From JBBRXJ01 sp038248505 (lineage in GTDB: Bacteria > Bacteroidota > Bacteroidia > Bacteroidales > JBBRXJ01), in assembly GCA_038248505.1 (NCBI GenBank), contig JBBRXJ010000057.1:1-23547 (forward strand): DNA of 23,547 nucleotides, written 5' to 3'. The translations under genes were made by a program, and so were the position numbers. This document shows, in pieces, positions 17,620 through 23,547 of the stretch (positions are counted from its first letter, which is position 1; every line of letters starts with the position of its first letter). The notes below the pieces were generated by a model. That model ran no database searches, was not told the origin of the DNA, and saw only the letters and a list, made by a program, of their open reading frames with translations.

Positions 17620-17784
17620 TACACCAAGGATCTATTTCATATTAAAATACCAAAGTAGGTGGCTGAGATGCCACATTGAGTTTTTCGCCGAGGCAAAGAA
17701 ATGCATTCGCCGCGGGGAAGAAGCCCCGGTTTTGCAAAGCCCTTATTTCCGTGCGCTTCGAAATGCTTCGATTATACTCAGCAC
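17620..17784 (-). repeat. Dispersed intergenic repeat, copy C (inverted), with flank
   Basis: The core at 17620-17690, read on the minus strand, matches copy A at 65 of 71 positions without gaps, keeping the GTGGC/GCCAC hairpin. The flank holds GCCGCGG (17709-17715) and, at 17764-17784, TGCTTCGA...TCAGCAC. On the minus strand that reads TGCTGAG...TCGAA, as before copy A but at a different distance (about 94 against 50 bp). This implies a modular element. Confidence 0.82.
17713..17733 (+). terminator. Weak terminator-like hairpin after DUF4837
   Basis: CGGGG (17713-17717), loop AAGAAG, CCCCG (17724-17728), then GTTTT. The stem is short but GC-only in an AT-rich region. It lies inside the flank of repeat C, so it may belong to the repeat rather than to the operon. 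Confidence 0.35.
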
Positions 17785-17981
17785 AAGTCCTCAGCGTCCG
17801 ACTTTAATCGGTATATAAGATATTTAGGTTCATTAAAAATCAGTTAATGTATAAGTCGATCAATAAAAAAGTCATTTTAAATTATTGTCTCTCAATATAA
17901 AACTCTGATTAAAAACGGAATAAATCTAACATAACACATTGACTAAATACCTTCAAACCAAAAAGCTCTCGTCTTTTTTTA

Positions 17982-17989
17982 TATCTTTA
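17982..17989 (+). promoter_or_regulatory. Candidate -7 box for ftsE
   Basis: TATCTTTA differs by one base from TAnnTTTG and lies 17 bp before the start, which would give a leader of about 10 nt. No -33 element is seen at normal spacing. Confidence 0.35.
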
Positions 17990-18006
17990 CGATAAAACAT
18001 AATAAG

Positions 18007-18738
18007 ATGTCATTAAATGTTGTAATTGATCTAAAGGAGGCCTCCATATTCCAAAAAGACCATTTGGTTCTTACCAATGTAAACCTTGAGATTAGTAAAG
18101 GTGAATTTGTATATATAATTGGTCGTGTAGGTAGCGGAAAAACCAGTTTAATACGAACACTTAATGCCGAAATACCTTTAAAGACAGGATATGGATGTGT
18201 TGCCGGGTATAACCTAACCAATCTAAAGCGGCGTGAAGTGCCATATTTACGACGTAAACTAGGCATTGTATTTCAAGATTTTAAATTACTCTCTGACAGA
18301 AGTGTACATGATAACCTTGAATTTGTATTAAAAGCAACTGGGTGGAAAACCAAAGCCGAAATCAATAAACGGATTGACGAGGTTTTAGACATGGTTGAAC
18401 TCAGCTTTAAAGGCTATAAAATGCCACATCAATTATCGGGTGGAGAGCAGCAACGAGTTGTGATTGCGCGTGCCTTGCTTAATGATCCGGAAGTTATTTT
18501 GGCCGATGAGCCTACGGGGAATTTAGATCCGGATACGTCGAACAACATAATGAATATCCTATTAAATATTAGAAAGGCAGGCCGAGCCGTAGTAATGGCA
18601 ACCCACAATTACAATCTGCTACAGCGTTTCCCTGAACGTATTATACGTTGCGAAAAAGGACATATCACAGAACCAGCAAAAAATGTAAGCGAAATAGATT
18701 TCAATGCTTTGAAACTCGACGATTTTAACTCATTCTAA
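18007..18738 (+). CDS. ftsE: FtsE-type ABC transporter ATPase
   Basis: 243 residues; a cytoplasmic ABC ATPase that in the FtsE-FtsX complex drives activation of cell-wall hydrolases during division. The Walker A is GRVGSGKTS (39-47), the Q-loop glutamine is Q90 in VFQDFKLL, the signature is LSGGE (143-147), the Walker B is VILADE (163-168) with catalytic E168, and the H-loop is H200. The stretch LLSDRSVHDNLEFVLKATGW is what I expect of Bacteroidota FtsE rather than of LolD or MacB, which is the basis for the name. No ftsX is present here; in this phylum the two genes are often apart. asnB starts 12 bp downstream, so they may share a transcript although the functions differ. Confidence 0.85.
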   Translation: MSLNVVIDLKEASIFQKDHLVLTNVNLEISKGEFVYIIGRVGSGKTSLIRTLNAEIPLKTGYGCVAGYNLTNLKRREVPYLRRKLGIVFQDFKLLSDRSVHDNLEFVLKATGWKTKAEINKRIDEVLDMVELSFKGYKMPHQLSGGEQQRVVIARALLNDPEVILADEPTGNLDPDTSNNIMNILLNIRKAGRAVVMATHNYNLLQRFPERIIRCEKGHITEPAKNVSEIDFNALKLDDFNSF

Positions 18739-18750
18739 AATCATCCATAA

Positions 18751-20757
18751 ATGTGCGGTATAGCTGGAATTATTAACCCTGATAGAAGTTTACAAACCGG
18801 CGTACTAATACACCGCATGAATCAGACCATGCGTCATCGTGGCCCTGATGACGAAGGCTATCTTCTTTTTAACAATAAAGAATTAACAATTGCAAAAGGT
18901 GACGATAGCAAACCCTTTTTATCAGGATCAAAAGCTCATATTCATATTAAGGAATGTACTTCACATCATACTTTAGCATTTGGACATCGTCGTCTTTCAA
19001 TAATTGACACAAGTGCTGCAGGCCATCAGCCAATGGCTTCAGATAACCAACAATCGTGGATTATTTTTAATGGTGAAATTTATAACTATATTGAGTTACG
19101 CAATGAATTAAAAATCTTTGGGCATTCATTTACCTCCGAAAGCGACACCGAAGTTTTACTTAAAGCCTATACACAATGGGGTACAGCTTGTGTTGATAAA
19201 TTAAACGGTATGTGGGCTTTTGTTATTCTTGACTTAAAGAAAAACTTAATTTTTGGTGCACGAGATCGCATTGGAGTGAAACCTTTTTATATATACAATG
19301 ATACCAAAGTCTTTGCCTTTGCCAGTGAACCTAAAGCATTGATGGCTCTGCCAATGATTTCGAAATCCATTGATGAATCTTCAATATTTGATTATTTAGC
19401 TTGCTCTACTGTTGAGAGAAATGGACATTACATGATAAGAGGAATTCAAGAGTTACCTGCTTCACATGCATTCATATATCATCTAAAAGAATTAAAACTT
19501 AATATATACAGGTATTACACCTTAAATTTTACTGAAAGAATAAGTCACTATCAAAATACAAATGCAAATATTTACGCACAAAAAACACGTGAACTAATGC
19601 AAAAAGCTGTATCCGTTCGCTTACGATCAGATGTTCCTATAGGATTTTGTTTAAGTGGAGGTATTGATAGCTCAACAATTGTAAGTATTGCTGCAAAAAT
19701 AAATCAAACAAAAAATATTGAGCAATTAGGTAAACATCTTCGAACTTTTACATCCATAAATGGAGAACGTGGTTTTGATGAAAGTGATTGGGCTCAAATT
19801 ACAGCTCATGCCAATCATGTTTATTGGCAAAAAACGCTATGTACAGCTAAGGACTTAAACGATAAACTCCAAGCTATAATACACTTCCAAGACTATCCTT
19901 TATTGTCAACTAGTACGTATGCACAAAGTAAGGTAATGGAATTAGCATCGCAAAACGGCATCAAAATATTACTTGACGGGCAAGGGGGTGATGAATTATT
20001 TGGAGGTTATTCAACCTTCTACACCTCATTATGGTTATCCTCTATAAGAAAACTAAAGCCCGGATTACTAATAAATGAATTACTTAATGTTCATAATGCT
20101 CCTTTTTCACTTAAAACATTTGCCCAATCAATTATTAAGATTAGCCTAGACCAACTGCCTGAAAGCTTCAAACCTGCTATTGCAAATAAATTAAAACCCG
20201 AACTAAAATACATAAACAAAGAACATTGGCAAAATAAACATTACTCATTTGCTGGCGATTTCTCATCATTAGATTTAAATAGTTTGCTTCACCACTATTA
20301 TACTGCGGGCTATTTAAAAAACTTACTGCGCTGGGAAGACCGATGCAGCATGCAATACAGCATTGAATCACGCACTCCATTTAGTGATGATCTTCAATTA
20401 ATGGAAGCAATATTTAAAATTCCTGCTTCGTATAAAATTCATAATGGTTGGAGTAAAAAATTACTGCGTGAATCGATGCGTGGAATTATTCCAGATGCAA
20501 TAAGAAACAGACGAGATAAATTAGGTTTTGCTACACCACAACGTAAATGGCTCACCGCCATTGCACCACAAATGAAAGAAGGTATTTTACAACTTGCATA
20601 CTTGGATGACTACAAATTTATTCACATTGATTTACTGCTACATAATTGGGGGCAAATATTCTCATCACAAGGCGCAGAACATAGTCAGGATCTCGTATGG
20701 AGGTATTATAATTACTTATTGTGGCTATCGCAAATAAAAAAGGGTGGAAGCTTATAA
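18751..20757 (+). CDS. asnB: Asparagine synthetase (glutamine-hydrolysing)
   Basis: It makes asparagine from aspartate, glutamine and ATP, or amidates a related acceptor. Of 668 residues, the N-terminal class II glutaminase begins MCGIAGIINPD, so Cys2 is the nucleophile after Met removal. It continues with MRHRGPDDEG, GHRRLSIID, FNGEIYNYIELR and SESDTEVLLKAY. The synthetase half has the ATP-binding PP-loop SGGIDSS (302-308) and LLDGQGGDELFGGY. It is about 110 residues longer than E. coli AsnB. Part of the surplus is an insertion between HRGPDDEG and the GHRRL motif (about residues 39-75, containing GDDSKPF), which I have seen in other Bacteroidota homologues. Paralogues of this form can serve polysaccharide or antibiotic pathways; nothing nearby favours that here. 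It lies 12 bp after ftsE. Confidence 0.9.
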   Translation: MCGIAGIINPDRSLQTGVLIHRMNQTMRHRGPDDEGYLLFNNKELTIAKGDDSKPFLSGSKAHIHIKECTSHHTLAFGHRRLSIIDTSAAGHQPMASDNQQSWIIFNGEIYNYIELRNELKIFGHSFTSESDTEVLLKAYTQWGTACVDKLNGMWAFVILDLKKNLIFGARDRIGVKPFYIYNDTKVFAFASEPKALMALPMISKSIDESSIFDYLACSTVERNGHYMIRGIQELPASHAFIYHLKELKLNIYRYYTLNFTERISHYQNTNANIYAQKTRELMQKAVSVRLRSDVPIGFCLSGGIDSSTIVSIAAKINQTKNIEQLGKHLRTFTSINGERGFDESDWAQITAHANHVYWQKTLCTAKDLNDKLQAIIHFQDYPLLSTSTYAQSKVMELASQNGIKILLDGQGGDELFGGYSTFYTSLWLSSIRKLKPGLLINELLNVHNAPFSLKTFAQSIIKISLDQLPESFKPAIANKLKPELKYINKEHWQNKHYSFAGDFSSLDLNSLLHHYYTAGYLKNLLRWEDRCSMQYSIESRTPFSDDLQLMEAIFKIPASYKIHNGWSKKLLRESMRGIIPDAIRNRRDKLGFATPQRKWLTAIAPQMKEGILQLAYLDDYKFIHIDLLLHNWGQIFSSQGAEHSQDLVWRYYNYLLWLSQIKKGGSL

Positions 20758-20860
20758 AGTCATTAATACATTTGCAGAATATGTTCCAAAACTTTGTGCG
20801 AGTAAAGAAAGACACCTATATATGTTGGCAAATTTTCATTAAATTGTAAAAAAAAAGAAT

Positions 20861-21151
20861 ATGGAAAACAATACTATACTTGAAAAAATTAAGCATATCA
20901 ATGAAATTGGTCAGGAATATTGGAGCGCTAGAGAGTTATTCGGTGTTTTAGATTATATTAAATGGGATAAGTTCTTACATGTAATAGATAATGCAAAACA
21001 AGCATGCAAGAACTCTAGGCAAGAATCTGAAACCCATTTTCCCCGAGTAGAGAATATGGTTGAAATTGGTTCGGGTGCAATACGCGATATTGGTGATATT
21101 CATCTTCGGCTTTTGAACTCCTCAATCACTAAACGATCAAATGAATTCTAA
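20861..21151 (+). pseudogene. Truncated DinD-like protein (BRO-N domain remnant)
   Basis: 96 codons. Residues 1 to about 83 look like the start of DinD-family (DNA damage-inducible protein D) proteins: KHINEIGQEYWSARELFGVL, then WDKFLHVIDNAKQACKNS, HFPRVENMVEIGSGAIRDIG and DIHL. Where relatives continue with a Ser-Arg-Tyr-Ala-Cys-Tyr block and about 190 more residues, this one shows an unrelated tail, RLLNSSITKRSNEF, and a stop. The missing part is not found in the other two frames, so this is a deletion or recombination end rather than a simple frameshift. The first part has no internal stop, so a short BRO-N protein could still be made. It overlaps hypF by 11 bp. The 103-bp gap before it shows no terminator. 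Its original function is not reliably known. Confidence 0.7.
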
Positions 21152-23396
21152 TCCAAAAACATATCAGTTGATCATTCGTGGATTGGTTCAGGGTATTGGA
21201 TTTAGGCCATTTATCTATCGTCAAGCGTTAAAACACAATGTATCAGGAACCGTTGAAAATAATAATGAATTTGTTCGGATAATCATTCAAGGGGAAGAAA
21301 AAGACATAAACAATTTCAATGGGGAATTGAAATCAAATGCTCCAGCGGCTGCCATTATTGCATCAATTGAAACAATGCCAATTGATGCAGAACGAATGCA
21401 CGAATTCACAATACTAAAAAGCAGCAGTAGTTCAACGAATATAACACTCGTTAGCCCCGATATTGCGGTATGTAGCGAATGTATAGCGGACTTAAAGCAT
21501 CAGAAACATCGTATACATTATCCACTTATCAATTGTACTAATTGTGGACCACGTTTCAGCATCATCCATTCGTTGCCTTATGATCGGGCAAATACAAGCA
21601 TGGTGGAATTTGATATGTGTCCAAAATGCAAAAGTGAATACGAAAATATTTCAGACCGAAGATTTCATGCACAACCAGTTGCTTGCAATGATTGTGGTCC
21701 GGTATATGAAATGAAAGACAGCAAACAAACAAACAATGATATCATTAAAATACTACAAAATATACAAGTACAACTTAATGAGGGAAAAAGTATTGCAATA
21801 AAAGGCACAGGAGGCTTTCACTTAGTATGTGATGCTCTAAATCAGAAAGCCGTTAAAGCACTACGCAGCAAAAAACAGCGAGATGGAAACCCATTTGCAG
21901 TAATGTTTCGCAACATTGAAAGTCTTAGAAAATACGCAGTAACTACAGAATACGAAGAACAATTAATACAATCGTGGCAAAGACCCATAGTGCTATTAAA
22001 GAGCAGAAAAGAATTAGCCTACGATGTTTGCCTCGGATTCAAAACACTAGGCGCAATGTTGCCATCCATGCCATTTCATCATATGCTTTTTGAAAACATT
22101 GAGCAAGATGTTTTAACATTTACCAGTGGCAATATTTCAGATGAGCCAATCATTATACGTAATGATGAGGCAATCAATAAACTTACTGCAATTACAGATT
22201 CCATAGTAAGCTATAACCGTAATATTGTAAATAGATGCGATGATTCGGTTATTCAGGTTGTTAATGAAAAAGCTAGATTTATAAGGCGTTCACGCGGGTA
22301 TGTCCCCTCGCCTATTCGTACTCCTTATAATGTAGAGGGCATTTTAGCAACCGGCTCCGAACTCAGTAATTGCTTTGCCATTGGAAAAGGCAATCAAATA
22401 TTGTTAAGCCAGCACATTGGTGACCTTAAAAACCCAGCAACGCTAAATTTTTATGAAGAAAGCATTAATGCATTTAAAAATATTTTTCGTTTTACGCCCA
22501 GCATAATAGCATGTGACCTTCATCCCAACTACCTTTCATCGCGTTATGCACAGGCAAGTGGCTTACCAATCATTCAAGTTCAACATCATCATGCACATGC
22601 GGCATCGTGTATGGCAGAGCATGCTATACAAAATAAAGTTATCGCTGTATGTTTTGATGGTACAGGATTGGGTGATGATGGAAATATTTGGGGAGGCGAG
22701 TTTTTGGTATGTGATTATTCTAATTACAAACGTGTTGTACATTTAGAATATATCCCATTGCCTGGTGGTGACAAGGTTAGCGACCAACCATGGCGAACGG
22801 CATTGTCGCTTATGTATATGATTTATGGTGAAACACTGAATCGATTTGATTTTGTACCTGAGCATCGAACCAATGACATTCCTTTGATTATAACAGCCAT
22901 TGACAAGAAAATAAATTGTCCGTTATCATCTGGAGGAGGTCGTTATTTTGATGCGGCTGCAGCCATCATTGGTGTCTGCAAAGAATCGAGTTTTCATGCG
23001 GAAGCACCGATGCGCTTGGAAGCCGCCATTGATAAAAATGAAAAAGGCAATTACGAATATGAATTCAATAACGGTATCATTTCATTGCAACCCATGTATA
23101 AAAGGATGTTTGAGGAAGCGGGGAATGTGGATGCGTCCATCGTTTCAGCACGATTTCATAATACTATGGTAAACGTGATTGTTGATACATGCATCAACAT
23201 TAGTAAAGGCGAGAATATTTCGGATATTGTTCTCAGCGGTGGGGTTTTTCAAAATGCATATTTGCTTGAAAAATCGGAGGAAATGCTTCGTAAAAAAGGA
23301 TTGACTGTATATTCACATACAAAGATTCCGACGAATGATGGGGGATTGGCGGTTGGGCAGATGGTGGTGGCGGTTAATAATTTGATGATTGATTGA
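21141..23396 (+). CDS. hypF: Carbamoyltransferase HypF, [NiFe]-hydrogenase maturation
   Basis: HypF uses carbamoyl phosphate and ATP to place a carbamoyl group on HypE, the source of the cyanide ligands of [NiFe] hydrogenase. All 751 residues are in the expected order. An acylphosphatase domain (about 7-93) has GLVQGIGFRPF with R22 and N40. Two zinc-finger pairs follow with cysteines 111/114/132/135 and 160/163/182/185. A YrdC-like domain (about 205-390) has AIKGTGGFHLVCDA. The Kae1-like domain has HHHAH (482-486), FDGTGLGDDGNIWGGEF and LSGGVFQNAYLLE. The gene looks complete and implies a hydrogenase elsewhere in the genome; no other hyp gene is in view. The start at 21141 lies inside the end of the dinD remnant, so the promoter is probably in or before that remnant. 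The stop codon falls inside an 11-bp tandem repeat. Confidence 0.95.
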   Translation: MNSNPKTYQLIIRGLVQGIGFRPFIYRQALKHNVSGTVENNNEFVRIIIQGEEKDINNFNGELKSNAPAAAIIASIETMPIDAERMHEFTILKSSSSSTNITLVSPDIAVCSECIADLKHQKHRIHYPLINCTNCGPRFSIIHSLPYDRANTSMVEFDMCPKCKSEYENISDRRFHAQPVACNDCGPVYEMKDSKQTNNDIIKILQNIQVQLNEGKSIAIKGTGGFHLVCDALNQKAVKALRSKKQRDGNPFAVMFRNIESLRKYAVTTEYEEQLIQSWQRPIVLLKSRKELAYDVCLGFKTLGAMLPSMPFHHMLFENIEQDVLTFTSGNISDEPIIIRNDEAINKLTAITDSIVSYNRNIVNRCDDSVIQVVNEKARFIRRSRGYVPSPIRTPYNVEGILATGSELSNCFAIGKGNQILLSQHIGDLKNPATLNFYEESINAFKNIFRFTPSIIACDLHPNYLSSRYAQASGLPIIQVQHHHAHAASCMAEHAIQNKVIAVCFDGTGLGDDGNIWGGEFLVCDYSNYKRVVHLEYIPLPGGDKVSDQPWRTALSLMYMIYGETLNRFDFVPEHRTNDIPLIITAIDKKINCPLSSGGGRYFDAAAAIIGVCKESSFHAEAPMRLEAAIDKNEKGNYEYEFNNGIISLQPMYKRMFEEAGNVDASIVSARFHNTMVNVIVDTCINISKGENISDIVLSGGVFQNAYLLEKSEEMLRKKGLTVYSHTKIPTNDGGLAVGQMVVAVNNLMID

Positions 23397-23415
23397 TGAT
23401 TGATTGATGATTGAT
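23383..23415 (+). repeat. Three perfect 11-bp tandem repeats across the hypF stop
   Basis: TGATGATTGAT is present three times in a row (23383-23393, 23394-23404, 23405-23415). The hypF stop TGA is the first codon of the second unit. Looser TGATTGTTGAT-like units continue to about 23464, where a run of eight G (23464-23471) follows. Confidence 0.9.
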
Positions 23416-23428
23416 CCGCCGCGGCGGA
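23415..23428. repeat. GC-rich perfect palindrome after hypF
   Basis: TCCGCCGCGGCGGA is self-complementary over 14 bp and shares the CCGCCGCGG core with 11100-11113. It interrupts the TGAT-rich repeats. There is no T run after it, so a terminator role is doubtful. The rest of the window to 23547 shows no supported gene. Confidence 0.8.
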
Positions 23429-23547
23429 GCTGATTATTGATGTGCTGATTGTTGATTGTTGATGGGGGGGGAGAATGAGGGTCATATGTTCATGCCTGAA
23501 ATACGTTGACCGTTTTATCCCTTCGTTATTCAAACAATTTGCATAGA

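Larger units (their letters stand above)
17598..18006. other. 409-bp gene-free stretch between DUF4837 and ftsE
   Basis: It holds inverted repeat copy C with its GC-rich flank (17620-17784), a terminator-like hairpin (17713-17733), about 190 bp of AT-rich sequence without visible structure, and the ftsE promoter candidate (17982-17989). A 71-codon frame at 17603-17818 is open only because it crosses the repeat. Confidence 0.7.

Noticed and set aside
17603..17818. 71-codon plus-strand open frame after DUF4837
   Set aside because: It crosses repeat C and its GC-rich flank; the other copies of the repeat do not keep the frame and it resembles no family I know.
17981..18266. Minus-strand open frame opposite the start of ftsE
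   Set aside because: It is a shadow of the ftsE frame with no family resemblance.
23249..23533. 94-codon minus-strand open frame at the end of the window
   Set aside because: It lies mostly opposite hypF coding sequence and through the tandem repeats; its composition reflects those repeats.

Overview
The window looks like chromosomal DNA from a member of the Bacteroidota, probably an environmental lineage rather than a well-known genus. Reasons: an AT-rich genome; start codons almost always without a Shine-Dalgarno sequence; several upstream regions with a -7-type box TAnnTTTG; a fused GT3 glycogen synthase / GT35 phosphorylase; a DUF4837 lipoprotein; and a LeuRS with the insertion I associate with this phylum. 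No rRNA, tRNA, CRISPR array or intact mobile element was seen.

Layout. (1) 1-4430, plus strand: a tight three-gene run of glycogen debranching enzyme (5' end outside the window), a GT4 glycosyltransferase and a GH57 glucanase. The GH57 protein carries a 130-residue Lys/Ala/Pro tail like histone H1, and a good ribosome binding site sits exactly where that tail begins. A hairpin with a duplicated right arm follows. (2) 4679-11003: the synthase/phosphorylase fusion on plus converges on a branching enzyme on minus, with a symmetrical 14-bp-stem terminator between them. Regions 1 and 2 together form a glycogen synthesis and breakdown locus built from eukaryote-like enzyme types (GT3 synthase, human-like branching enzyme). 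(3) 11354-15129: a secreted YceI protein (minus) diverges from leuS (plus); the 374-bp space between them holds three perfect inverted repeats. (4) 15300-17597: a membrane-anchored M23 peptidase and a DUF4837 lipoprotein, probably one operon in cell-envelope maintenance. (5) 18007-20757: ftsE and an asnB-type asparagine synthetase, 12 bp apart. (6) 20861-23396: a truncated dinD-like remnant overlapping hypF, followed by short tandem repeats and a GC-rich palindrome.

The non-coding space is more unusual than the genes. A dispersed repeat of about 70 bp occurs three times (11107-11177, 15207-15270, and inverted at 17620-17690), two copies being 65/71 identical without gaps. Three GC-rich elements with a CCGCGG core lie in intergenic DNA, two of them attached to the repeat. 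I found no convincing new defence or mobile system. The best candidates for something undescribed are the GH57/histone-tail arrangement, the repeat family, and the leuS/yceI control region.
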